DNA from: Pelomonas sp. Root1237
GTDB lineage: Bacteria; Pseudomonadota; Gammaproteobacteria; Burkholderiales; Burkholderiaceae_C
Reading direction: 5' to 3'
Length of the DNA stretch: 64,000 nt
Assembly (NCBI RefSeq): GCF_001425055.1
Contig: NZ_LMDK01000019.1
Span: forward strand, 310,001 to 374,000
Under the pieces are notes generated by a model. It saw nothing but the letters and a program-made list of their open reading frames with translations, searched no databases and was not told the origin of the DNA. Positions 32,310-40,411 of the stretch are shown here, in pieces. Within the stretch, counting starts at the first letter, position 1; each line of letters opens with the position of its first letter. The translations under genes were made by a program, and so were the position numbers.

Positions 32310-32947
32310 GAGGCGCAGGCGCCAGCGGCTCGGTACGGGCGCCGTGGTGGTGCCTGGCCGGGGCGGCGCTGGCACACCTCGCGCTGCTCGCCTCCGGGGC
32401 GCAGGCGCTGAGCGACTGGAAGCGGGACCAGCTGCTGCCCAAGCCTACCGACGCGCCGGCGGCGCTGAAGGTGCGGTACGTGGCCGCGCCTGCCGTCACG
32501 CCGATTGCGGCGGCCGCCGAGCAACCGTCGCCTGCGGCCGCCATCTCTGGCCCGGCGACGGTGCCGTCGCCCCTTCCGCCTGAGATTTCCCGTGAGCCCT
32601 CGCCGCAACCCGCGGCGTCTGTCGTTGAGCCGGCCGTCTATGTGCCGCGGGCGCTGCTCAGCGTCGGGCCCGTGGCGCGCACGCCCGTGCTGCTGCAATG
32701 GCCACTCAACTGGCCGGTGCGGCGGTCCTACAACGCCATCCTCAAGCTCTACCTGGACGAGCAGGGGCGGGTCGAGCGTGTCGAGCCCGACGGCGACGCC
32801 GTGCTGCCCGAGCCGCTGTTCGAGACGGCGCGGCAGGCTTTCATGGCAACCGATTTCAGCCCCGGTCAGCTGAATGGCCAGGCGGTCAAGTCCTGGATGC
32901 GCATCGAGGTGAACTTCGAGTCGGAGAAAGTCGCCGCTCCGCCTTGA
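32288..32947 (+). CDS. TonB-like C-terminal domain protein, single-pass membrane
   Basis: A 219-residue protein. A short cytoplasmic N-terminus, one membrane helix (about residues 19-41), a Pro/Ala-rich spacer (50-125) and a C-terminal TonB-type fold are visible; the latter includes RRSYNAILKLYLDEQGRVERVE and ATDFSPGQLNGQAVKSWMRIEV. The layout is that of energy-transducer TonB proteins, but no exbB or exbD is nearby, so energy coupling is unproven. The start lies inside the end of pilY1, so the two are probably co-translated. A role with the pilus tip or a separate outer-membrane function is open. Confidence 0.7.
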   Translation: MARADELRGAGASGSVRAPWWCLAGAALAHLALLASGAQALSDWKRDQLLPKPTDAPAALKVRYVAAPAVTPIAAAAEQPSPAAAISGPATVPSPLPPEISREPSPQPAASVVEPAVYVPRALLSVGPVARTPVLLQWPLNWPVRRSYNAILKLYLDEQGRVERVEPDGDAVLPEPLFETARQAFMATDFSPGQLNGQAVKSWMRIEVNFESEKVAAPP

Positions 32948-33027
32948 AGGCCGGGCGTGCGGGAAGGCTTGGTGTTTCCCCTATCATGGCGCCCTTTCTC
33001 CCGCCCCCCGGCTTGCAGCCTGCCTGC

Positions 33028-33840
33028 GTGAATCCCTTGGCAACCGCACCTCTGATTGAACTGCGCAACGTCAGCGTCGGCTACGGCGACCGCGTGGTGC
33101 TGGACGGCGTCAACCTGAAGCTGGAGCGCGGCAAGGTGCTGGCGCTGATCGGCACTTCGGGTGGCGGCAAGACCACCGTGCTGCGCCTGCTTGGCCGCCA
33201 GCTCAGGCCCATGAGCGGCCAGGTGCTGTTCGACGGCCAGGACCTGGCGCCGCTGGACCTGGACGGCCTGTACGCCGTGCGCCGGCGCATGGGCATGCTG
33301 TTCCAGTTCGGCGCGCTGTTCACCGACCTCAGCGTCTTCGAGAACGTGGCCTTCCCGCTGCGCGAGCACACCGACCTGCCCGAGGCCATGATCCGCGACC
33401 TGGTGCTGATGAAACTCAATGCCGTCGGCCTGCGCGGTGCGCGTGACCTGCTGCCCAGCGAAGTCTCCGGCGGCATGGCCCGGCGCGTGGCCCTGGCCCG
33501 TGCGATTGCGCTGGACCCGGACCTGGTGCTGTACGACGAGCCCTTCGCCGGCCTGGACCCGATCTCGCTGGGCGTGGCCGCCCGGTTGATCCGCGACCTG
33601 AACGACGCCCTCGGCCTGACCAGCATCATCGTCTCGCACGACCTGCACGAGACCTTCGAGATCGCCGACGAGGTGGCGATGGTGGCCAATGGCCGCATCG
33701 TCGCCCAGGGCACGCCGGACGAGCTGCGCCACAGCGATGACCCGCTGGTGCGTCAGTTCGTGGGTGCCGAGCCTGACGGGCCGGTACGCTTTCACCAGCC
33801 TGCCGTGCCGGTGGCCGAGGACTTCGGGGTGGCGTCATGA
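33028..33840 (+). CDS. mlaF: MlaF, phospholipid ABC transporter ATPase
   Basis: The ATPase of the Mla system that moves phospholipids between the outer and inner membranes. Walker A is GTSGGGKTT, the Q-loop is LFQFGALFTDLSV as in MlaF, the signature is EVSGGMARR and Walker B is LVLYDEPFAGLDP. A GTG at 33028 gives an N-terminus (NPLATAPLIELRNV) like orthologues and 270 residues; an ATG at 32986 would add 14 residues. Neither has a clear ribosome site. The stop overlaps mlaE. Confidence 0.93.
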   Translation: MNPLATAPLIELRNVSVGYGDRVVLDGVNLKLERGKVLALIGTSGGGKTTVLRLLGRQLRPMSGQVLFDGQDLAPLDLDGLYAVRRRMGMLFQFGALFTDLSVFENVAFPLREHTDLPEAMIRDLVLMKLNAVGLRGARDLLPSEVSGGMARRVALARAIALDPDLVLYDEPFAGLDPISLGVAARLIRDLNDALGLTSIIVSHDLHETFEIADEVAMVANGRIVAQGTPDELRHSDDPLVRQFVGAEPDGPVRFHQPAVPVAEDFGVAS

Positions 33841-34616
33841 TGGCGCTGGCCGCCAACCTGGGCTTGAGCGTGCGCATGCTGCTCGCCGACTGGGGCGCCG
33901 CCGCGCGGCTGTTCGGCGCGCTGCTCGCCTGTTCGCCCCGGGCGCTGATGCGTTTCGTGCTCGTGCGCGAGCAGCTCTTCTATCTGGGCAATCGCTCGCT
34001 GCTCATCATCGGCGTGTCGGGCCTGTTCGTTGGCTCCGTGCTGGCCCTGCAGGGCGACTACGCGCTGCAGCGCTACGGCTCCCGGGAAGCGGTGGGCCTG
34101 CTGACTGCGCTGAGCCTGGTGCGCGAGCTCGGCCCGGTGGTCACGGCGCTGCTGTTCGCGGGCCGCGCCGGGACGTCGCTGACCGCCGAGATCGGCCTGA
34201 TGAAGGCCGGCGAGCAGCTCACCGCGATGGAGATGATGGCCGTGGACCCGGTGCAGCGTGTGCTGGCGCCGCGCTTCTGGGGTGGGCTGATCGCGATGCC
34301 CTTGCTGGCCGCGGTCTTCTCGGCGGTTGGCATCATGGGCGGCTGGCTGGTTGACGTGCCGCTGCTGGGCATCGACCCCGGTGCCTTCTGGTCGCAAATG
34401 CAAGGCGGCGTGGATGTGTTCAAGGACGTCGGCAACGGTGTCATCAAGAGCCTGGTGTTCGGCGTGACGGTCACCTTCATCGCGCTGCTTCAGGGCTATG
34501 GTTGCCGGCCCACGCCCGAGGGCGTGTCGGCAGCGACCACGCGTACCGTCGTGCTGTCGTCGCTGGCCGTGCTGGCCCTGGACTTCACGCTGACCGCCAT
34601 GATGTTTTCGATTTAG
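33837..34616 (+). CDS. mlaE: MlaE, phospholipid ABC transporter permease
   Basis: A 259-residue inner-membrane permease with about five hydrophobic segments and the MlaE signature SLVRELGPVVTALLFAGRAGTS in the middle. Starts with tandem ATG codons overlapping the mlaF stop. It forms a dimer in the MlaFEDB complex. Confidence 0.94.
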   Translation: MMALAANLGLSVRMLLADWGAAARLFGALLACSPRALMRFVLVREQLFYLGNRSLLIIGVSGLFVGSVLALQGDYALQRYGSREAVGLLTALSLVRELGPVVTALLFAGRAGTSLTAEIGLMKAGEQLTAMEMMAVDPVQRVLAPRFWGGLIAMPLLAAVFSAVGIMGGWLVDVPLLGIDPGAFWSQMQGGVDVFKDVGNGVIKSLVFGVTVTFIALLQGYGCRPTPEGVSAATTRTVVLSSLAVLALDFTLTAMMFSI

Positions 34617-34628
34617 GGAGAAGGAAGG

Positions 34629-35129
34629 ATGCAATCCTCTCGATATGACGCCTGGGTGGGCCTGTTCGTGCTGATCGGCGGCGCTGCGCTGCTGTTCCTC
34701 GCGCTCAAGGCTGGCAACCTGCTGAGCCTCAATTTCGATGCCACCTACCAGGTGTCGGCGCGTTTTGACAACATCGGCGGCCTGAAGCCTAACGCCGCGG
34801 TCAAGAGCGCCGGCGTCGTCGTCGGCCGTGTCGAGTCGATCAGCTTCGACGACAAGACCTTCCAGGCCAAGGTGCTGCTCAATATGTACAAGAACACGCA
34901 GTTCCCCAAGGACAGTTCGGCCAAGATCCTGACCTCGGGCCTGCTGGGCGAGCAGTACATCGGCCTGGAGCCGGGTGCGGATGAGAAGAACCTCGCCAGC
35001 GGCGACATCATCAGGCAGACGCAGAGCGCCGTGGTGCTGGAAAACCTCATTGGCCAGTTCATCAACAGCAAGGCGTCGGACATGGGCAGCGCCGCAGCGG
35101 CAGCACCTGCCTCGGGGAGCAAGCCGTGA
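34629..35129 (+). CDS. mlaD: MlaD, MCE-domain substrate-binding subunit
   Basis: A 166-residue protein anchored by one N-terminal helix (about residues 9-26), followed by an MCE domain (VSARFDNIGGLKPNAAVKSAG, ILTSGLLGEQYIGLEPG). It forms the hexameric periplasmic ring that holds phospholipid. GGGAGAAGGAAGG precedes the ATG. The stop overlaps mlaA by four bases. Confidence 0.94.
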   Translation: MQSSRYDAWVGLFVLIGGAALLFLALKAGNLLSLNFDATYQVSARFDNIGGLKPNAAVKSAGVVVGRVESISFDDKTFQAKVLLNMYKNTQFPKDSSAKILTSGLLGEQYIGLEPGADEKNLASGDIIRQTQSAVVLENLIGQFINSKASDMGSAAAAAPASGSKP

Positions 35130-35986
35130 ACCGTATCGTCCGCATGCTGGCCCTGTTTGTCCTGGCCCTGAGCCTGGCGGGTTGCCAGACCGTCAAGGGT
35201 GTCGGCACGCGCATCGAGCGGGCTGTCGACAAGGTCATGGGCTCCAAGGGCCAGCGGCTGGATCCCTGGGAATCCTGGAACCGCAAGGTCTTCGCCTTCA
35301 ATGAGAAGCTGGACGAGAACGTGCTCAAGCCCGTCGCGACCGCCTATACCGAGATCGTGCCTGCGCCCATCCGTACCGGCGTCGACAACTTCTTCGGCAA
35401 CATCGGCGACGCTTGGTCGGCGATCAATCTGTTCCTGCAGGGTCGTTTCAAGGCCGGTGTGGAGCAGGGCATGCGCTTTGCCGTCAACTCGACGCTCGGC
35501 CTGGCTGGCGTGCTGGATATCGCCACCGAAGCGGGCCTGGAGAAGAACAGCCAGGACTTCGGCAAGACGCTGGGCAAATGGGGCATGGGCACGGGTGCCT
35601 ATATCGTCTGGCCCTTGTTCGGCCCGTCCTCGGTGCGCGACTCGCTGGCCTTGCCGGTGGACTGGCAGGCCTCGCCGGGCGTGATCTTCGACGATGGCCG
35701 CAAGAAGGTCGCAATTACCGCGCTGAGCCTCGTCAACACGCGCTCCAACTTCCTGCGTGCCGGTGAAATGCTCGATGGCATTGCGTTGGACAAATACACC
35801 TTTTACCGCGACGCCTATCTGCAACGCCGCGGCAGCTTCGATGATGACGACGAGGTCGAGGTGCTCGTGCCGGGCAACGGCGCTTCGGCAGCGACCACCG
35901 CAGCTTCAGCGCCCGAGCCTGCGGCGTCCGAACCCGCGGCGAACGTGAAGAAGCCTGCCGAGCCTGCCTCTGCAGCGGCGCGGTGA
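35126..35986 (+). CDS. mlaA: MlaA (VacJ), outer-membrane lipoprotein
   Basis: A 286-residue lipoprotein with lipobox LAGC (Cys20). The conserved start of the VacJ domain (DPWESWNRKVFAFNEKLDE) and the later GPSSVRDSLALPVDW segment are present. The C-terminal tail is Ala/Glu/Pro-rich. MlaA removes mislocalised phospholipid from the outer leaflet and hands it to MlaC. In enterics mlaA is a separate locus; here it lies between mlaD and mlaC. Confidence 0.94.
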   Translation: MNRIVRMLALFVLALSLAGCQTVKGVGTRIERAVDKVMGSKGQRLDPWESWNRKVFAFNEKLDENVLKPVATAYTEIVPAPIRTGVDNFFGNIGDAWSAINLFLQGRFKAGVEQGMRFAVNSTLGLAGVLDIATEAGLEKNSQDFGKTLGKWGMGTGAYIVWPLFGPSSVRDSLALPVDWQASPGVIFDDGRKKVAITALSLVNTRSNFLRAGEMLDGIALDKYTFYRDAYLQRRGSFDDDDEVEVLVPGNGASAATTAASAPEPAASEPAANVKKPAEPASAAAR

Positions 35987-36029
35987 ATCCGCACGCGAAC
36001 GGTTACGTCCCGAGAGCCAACCAAAATCC

Positions 36030-36054
36030 GGACTGGCGCGTTGAGCGCCCGTCC
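36030..36054 (+). other. Intercistronic hairpin between mlaA and mlaC
   Basis: Arms GGAC-GGCGC and GCGCC-GTCC pair with one internal mismatch around a GTTGA loop. There is no T run, so it is more likely an mRNA-processing or stability element than a full terminator. Confidence 0.4.
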
Positions 36055-36074
36055 CGTTCAGAGAAAGCGAAACC

Positions 36075-36725
36075 ATGACTGTGCTGAAATCCCTGCGCCG
36101 CCGCCTGCTCACCGTGGCCACCCTGGCGACCTTGAGCCTTGGCCTCGTGCATGGCGCCCATGCGGCCGATGGCGGCACGCCCGACCAGCTGATCCGCCAG
36201 CTGTCCCTGGAAACCATCGAGGCCGTCAAGGCCGACAAGGACATCCAGGCCGGCAACGTCAACAAGATCATCGCCCTGGTCGACGCCAAGGTGATGCCTC
36301 ACGTCAACTTCCAGCGCATGACGGCATCGGCCGTCGGCCGCTTCTGGCGCCAGGCCACGCCGGAGCAGCAGACCAAGCTGCAGGCCGAGTTCAAGACCCT
36401 GCTGGTGCGCACCTATGCCGGCGCGCTGACGCAGGTGAAGGACCAGACCATCGGCCTGAAGCCGCTGCGCGCCCAGCCGACCGACACCGAGGTCGTCGTG
36501 AAGACCGAGATCCGTGGCAAGGGCGATGCCATCCAGCTCGACTATCGCCTGGAGAAGGCCGGTGCCGAGTGGAAGATCTATGACGTCAATGTGCTGGGCA
36601 TCTGGCTGGCGGACCAGTACCGCAACAGCTTCGCTCAGGAGATCGGCGCCAACGGCATCGACGGCCTGATCAAGAGCCTGGCGGACAAGAACGCCAAGGC
36701 CGGCGCTCCCGCCGCCAAGGGCTGA
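36075..36725 (+). CDS. mlaC: MlaC, periplasmic phospholipid-binding protein
   Basis: A 216-residue soluble periplasmic shuttle with a signal peptide ending near VHGAHAAD (about residue 31). The MlaC/Ttg2 domain is recognisable from MPHVNFQRMTASAVGRFWRQA and YRLEKAGAEWKIYDVNVLGIWL. It carries phospholipid between MlaA and MlaFEDB. Confidence 0.94.
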   Translation: MTVLKSLRRRLLTVATLATLSLGLVHGAHAADGGTPDQLIRQLSLETIEAVKADKDIQAGNVNKIIALVDAKVMPHVNFQRMTASAVGRFWRQATPEQQTKLQAEFKTLLVRTYAGALTQVKDQTIGLKPLRAQPTDTEVVVKTEIRGKGDAIQLDYRLEKAGAEWKIYDVNVLGIWLADQYRNSFAQEIGANGIDGLIKSLADKNAKAGAPAAKG

Positions 36726-36727
36726 TC

Positions 36728-37036
36728 TTGAGCGGCCTGAAGCTGCCTGCACGGCTGCGCACGGACGGCGCCCGCGCCGCCTGGGCGCAGATGTCGCCCG
36801 CCCTGCGCGCCGAGGCCGCCCAGGTGCTGGCGGCGGCCGGCCGTGAGGTCAGGCTGTCGGCTGCCGAGTTGAAGGATTTCGATTCCGCGGCGCTGAGCGT
36901 GTTGCTGTCGGCCGGGCGCCAGTGCACCGAGCAGGGCGCAACGCTGAAGCTGGACAACGCGCCCGACAAGCTTCGCGAACTGGCTCGCGTCTACGGCGTG
37001 GCCGAACTGCTGTGGCCGCCTGCCGCGGCCGTCTGA
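36728..37036 (+). CDS. mlaB: MlaB, STAS-domain subunit
   Basis: A 102-residue cytoplasmic STAS protein with the typical core KDFDSAALSVLLSAGRQC and C-terminal LARVYGVAELLWP. It stabilises MlaF in the transporter. The start is a TTG two bases after the mlaC stop; no upstream ATG is available in frame. Its stop abuts the convergent hexR stop with no gap. Confidence 0.88.
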   Translation: MSGLKLPARLRTDGARAAWAQMSPALRAEAAQVLAAAGREVRLSAAELKDFDSAALSVLLSAGRQCTEQGATLKLDNAPDKLRELARVYGVAELLWPPAAAV

Positions 37037-37903
37037 TCAGCCCGCGTAACGTTTCGCGCGCAGATTCTTCTTGATCTCCTGCAGCATGGGCCGCAGGTGC
37101 TGGCCCAGCTTCAGCGCCACGCCCGTGGTCAGGATGTCCACCGCGATCAGATGCAGCAAACGCGACACCATGGGGCTATAGCGGTCGAAGTCTTCGGGAT
37201 GGTCCACCGCCAGCAGGATCTGGCTGGGGCCTAGCGCCAGCTGCGCCAACGGCGAAGCGCTGGCCGTGATGATGATGATGGTTGCGCCCTTCTTGCGCGC
37301 GATGTCGGCCGCATCCAGCAGGTCGCGGCTGCGCCCCGAATTGCTGATGATGACGGCGCAATCGCCTGGCTGCAGCATGGTCGCACTCATGAGCTGCACA
37401 TGGCCGTCGCTGGTCGCCGCCGTGTTCACGCCCAGGCGGAAGAACTTGTGCTGGGCGTCCTGGGCCACGATGCCGGAGTTGCCGACGCCGTAGAACTCGA
37501 TGCGTCGGTTGTGGCGGGCCGAATCGGTCAGCGCGTCGATGGCGCGCTCGAAGGCATGGCTGGCTGCATCGTTGCGGTAATGCAGCAGGGCGGCAACGGC
37601 GTTGTCGACCACCTTGACGATGATGTCGCCCGTCTTGTCGTCCTCGTCCACGGCACGGTGCACGAAGGGCACACCTTCGTTGACGCTGCCGGCCAGCTTC
37701 AGCTTGAAGTCGGCCAGGCCGTCGTAGCCGACGCTGCGGCAAAAGCGCACCACCGTCGGCTTGGATACATGCGACCGGTCGGCCAACTCGCTGACCGGCA
37801 GGCTGGCGAAGCTGCGGGCATCAAGCAGCAACAGCTTGGCGACGCGCTGTTCGGCCGGCGGCAGGGCCGGCAGGGCGGCCTTCACGCGCTCAAGAATGCT
37901 CAT
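37037..37903 (-). CDS. hexR: HexR, RpiR-family transcriptional regulator
   Basis: A 288-residue regulator with an N-terminal HTH_6 domain (SELADRSHVSKPTVVRFCRSVGY, about residues 40-63) and a C-terminal SIS sugar-phosphate-binding domain (FYGVGNSGIVAQDA; VIISNSGRSRD). HexR represses central carbon genes and is released by KDPG. It overlaps the end of zwf by four bases, so the two form an operon. A HexR-like palindrome lies between zwf and tal. Confidence 0.9.
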   Translation of the reverse strand: MSILERVKAALPALPPAEQRVAKLLLLDARSFASLPVSELADRSHVSKPTVVRFCRSVGYDGLADFKLKLAGSVNEGVPFVHRAVDEDDKTGDIIVKVVDNAVAALLHYRNDAASHAFERAIDALTDSARHNRRIEFYGVGNSGIVAQDAQHKFFRLGVNTAATSDGHVQLMSATMLQPGDCAVIISNSGRSRDLLDAADIARKKGATIIIITASASPLAQLALGPSQILLAVDHPEDFDRYSPMVSRLLHLIAVDILTTGVALKLGQHLRPMLQEIKKNLRAKRYAG

Positions 37904-39345
37904 TGTTCTTCCGCCCAACTGAAACCATCACGCGCGACCAGTGCGCTTGCGGCGGCCGGGCCCCAGGAGCCTGCCGAATAGGGGCGCGGGCCGCTTGCGT
38001 CGGCCGCCCAGGCGTCGAGAATGGGTTCAACCCAGCGCCAGGCCTGCTCCTGCTCATCGCTGCGCACGAAGAGGTTGAGGCGGCCGGCAATCGCATCCAG
38101 CAGCAGGCGCTCATAAGCGCCGACGCGCTGCGTCGCAAAGGCCTTGTCGAAGTCCAGGTCCAGCGACACCGGCGTCAACTGTTCGCCGTGGCCGGCGCCC
38201 TTCTGGGCCAGCAGTTGCAACTCCAGGCCGTCCTCGGGCTGCAGCTTGATGACCAGGCGGTTGGGCTGGCTTGCGCCGGGGAAGATCTTGTGCGGTACGG
38301 GGCGGAAGTTGACGACGATCTGTGCGTCGCGTTCGGCCAGGCGCTTGCCGGTGCGCAGGTAGAAGGGGACGCCGGCCCAGCGCCAGTTGTTGACCTCGGT
38401 GCGCAGCGCGACGAAGGTTTCGCAGGCACTGTCGGGCGGCACCTTGACCTCTTCCAGATAGCCCGGCACGGCCTTGCCTTCGATGCTGCCGGCGCGGTAC
38501 TGGCCGCGCACGACGTCGCGGGCGACGCTGTCGGGCGTGAAGGGCTTCAGCGAACGCAGCACCTTGAGCTTCTCGTCGCGGATGGCGTCGGCGTCGTTGC
38601 GCGCCGGCGGCTCCATCGCGATCATGGTCAGCAGTTGCAGCGCATGGTTCTGGATCATGTCGCGCAGCGCGCCGGTGCCGTCGTAGAAGGCGCCGCGTGT
38701 GCCCACACCCAGGCGCTCGGCCAGCGTGATCTGGATGTTGGCGATGCTTTCGCGGCGCCACAGCGGCTCGAACAGCGCGTTGCCGAAGCGCAGCGCCATC
38801 AGGTTCTGCACCGAGGGCTTGCCGAGGTAGTGGTCGATGCGGAAGGCCTGCGCTTCGGCGAAGACGCTGCGCACCGCGCGGTTGATCTCCTGGGCGCTGG
38901 CCAGGTCATGGCCCAGCGGCTTTTCCAGCACCACGCGCACCTTGTCGTGGTTCAGGCCCACGGCGCCGAGTTGCTGGCAGATGCCGGTGAACAGGTGCGG
39001 GCTGGTGGCGAGATAAAGGACGACGGTGTCGGCGTTGCGCGCGTCCAGCCATTCCTTGAGCCCGGCGTAGTGATCGGGCTGGGACAAGTCCATGCGGCGG
39101 TAATGGATCAGCGCCGCGAAGCGCTCGAACTCCTCGTCGTTGGGACGCTTGGCGCCATCCACTTCGCGGAAGCGCTCCTTCAGCCATTCGCGATAGCGCT
39201 CGTCCGTCTGGTCGTCACGCGCGACGGCGAGAATACGGCCGCCTTCGGGCAGCTTGCCGTGCCGGAAGGCCTGGAACAGCGCGGGCATCAGCTTGCGCCA
39301 TGTCAGGTCGCCGGTACCGCCAAAGAACACGAGATCGAAAGACAT
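37900..39345 (-). CDS. zwf: Glucose-6-phosphate 1-dehydrogenase
   Basis: A 481-residue NADP-dependent enzyme oxidising glucose 6-phosphate to 6-phosphogluconolactone. The nucleotide fold is FFGGTGDLTWRKL, the catalytic region is RIDHYLGKPSVQNL, and the dimerisation and substrate segments are intact through to the C-terminus. The ATG at 39345 (MSFDLVFFGG) was preferred over an in-frame ATG at 39375. It is the first gene of zwf-hexR and is divergent from tal. Confidence 0.96.
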   Translation of the reverse strand: MSFDLVFFGGTGDLTWRKLMPALFQAFRHGKLPEGGRILAVARDDQTDERYREWLKERFREVDGAKRPNDEEFERFAALIHYRRMDLSQPDHYAGLKEWLDARNADTVVLYLATSPHLFTGICQQLGAVGLNHDKVRVVLEKPLGHDLASAQEINRAVRSVFAEAQAFRIDHYLGKPSVQNLMALRFGNALFEPLWRRESIANIQITLAERLGVGTRGAFYDGTGALRDMIQNHALQLLTMIAMEPPARNDADAIRDEKLKVLRSLKPFTPDSVARDVVRGQYRAGSIEGKAVPGYLEEVKVPPDSACETFVALRTEVNNWRWAGVPFYLRTGKRLAERDAQIVVNFRPVPHKIFPGASQPNRLVIKLQPEDGLELQLLAQKGAGHGEQLTPVSLDLDFDKAFATQRVGAYERLLLDAIAGRLNLFVRSDEQEQAWRWVEPILDAWAADASGPRPYSAGSWGPAAASALVARDGFSWAEEQ

Positions 39346-39388
39346 CTGCGGGGTCTCCAGGCCAGCGTCTCCCATGGAGCGCTAACCG

Positions 39389-39417
39389 TTGTGTAACTAA
39401 GTTTCGTGAAATACTAT
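39389..39417 (+). promoter_or_regulatory. tal promoter with overlapping HexR-like operator
   Basis: TTGTGT (39389-39394) and TACTAT (39412-39417) are 17 bases apart. TGTAACTAAGTTTCG (39392-39406) overlaps the -35 and spacer and resembles the HexR palindrome TGTAAT-N3-ATTACA, with mismatches in the right arm. On the minus strand TTGACC (39441-39436) and TAGTAT (39416-39411) could serve zwf, with a long 19-base spacer. Confidence 0.5.
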
Positions 39418-39468
39418 GCAGCAGTTTCTTCGTCGGGTCAATCCGTTCGACCCGGATACAGGCAGCCC

Positions 39469-40410
39469 ATGAACCAGCTCGACCAGCTCAAAACCCTCAC
39501 CACCGTCGTTGCCGATACGGGCAACTTCCTGCAGCTCGCGCAGTTTGCACCGCGAGATGCAACGACCAACCCTTCACTGATCCTGAAGGCGGTGCAGTCG
39601 CCCGACTACGCGCCGTTGCTGAAGGAAGCGGTCGAGGCGCATCGCGGCAAGCCCCTGGACGAGATCGTCGACCAGGTGCTGGTGCGCTTCGGTCTCGAGA
39701 TCCTCAAGGTCGTGCCAGGCCGTGTGTCCACCGAGGTCGATGCGCGCCTGTCCTTCGACAAGGCCGCGTCGCTCGCCCGCGCCCGCCGCGTCATCGGCCT
39801 GTACGAAGCCGCCGGCATCTCGCGCGAGCGCGTGCTGATCAAGCTGGCCTCGACGTGGGAAGGCATCCAGGCCGCTGCCGAACTGGAGCGCGAAGGCATC
39901 CGCTGCAATCTGACGCTGCTGTTCGCCTTCGCCCAGGCCGTGGCCTGCGGTGAAGCCAAGGTCCAGCTGATCTCTCCCTTCGTCGGCCGCATCTACGACT
40001 GGTACAAGAAGTTCGCCGGCAGCAGTTGGGATGAGGCGGCGATGGCCGGCGTCAACGACCCCGGCGTGAAGTCGGTGAGCCAGATCTACGCCTACTTCAA
40101 GCAGCATGGCATCAAGACCGAGGTCATGGGCGCGAGCTTCCGCAACATCGGCCAGATCCAGGCGCTGGCCGGCTGCGACCTGCTGACCATCAGCCCCGAT
40201 CTGCTCGCCCAACTTCAGGCCACCGACGCCAAGCTGGAGCGCGCGCTCGACCCGGCCAAGGCGGCGGCCGTACCCGCCATCCACCTGGACGAAGCCGCCT
40301 TCCGCTTCGCGCTGAATGAGGATGCGATGGCCACCGAGAAGCTGGCCGAGGGCATCCGCCAGTTCGCCGTCGATGCCGGCAAGCTCGACAAGCTCATCGA
40401 GGCCGCCTGA
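39469..40410 (+). CDS. tal: Transaldolase
   Basis: A 313-residue enzyme of the non-oxidative pentose phosphate pathway. It has [12 protein letters not shown] near the start, the Schiff-base Lys in [12 protein letters not shown] and the conserved [12 protein letters not shown] and [13 protein letters not shown]. The ATG at 39469 starts MNQLDQLK as in orthologues. pgi follows after one base. Confidence 0.96.
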   Translation: MNQLDQLKTLTTVVADTGNFLQLAQFAPRDATTNPSLILKAVQSPDYAPLLKEAVEAHRGKPLDEIVDQVLVRFGLEILKVVPGRVSTEVDARLSFDKAASLARARRVIGLYEAAGISRERVLIKLASTWEGIQAAAELEREGIRCNLTLLFAFAQAVACGEAKVQLISPFVGRIYDWYKKFAGSSWDEAAMAGVNDPGVKSVSQIYAYFKQHGIKTEVMGASFRNIGQIQALAGCDLLTISPDLLAQLQATDAKLERALDPAKAAAVPAIHLDEAAFRFALNEDAMATEKLAEGIRQFAVDAGKLDKLIEAA

Positions 40411-40411
40411 C

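Noticed and set aside
32958-32988. TATCAT before mlaF as a -10 element
   Set aside because: No -35 hexamer lies 16-18 bases upstream, so it is not supported as a promoter.
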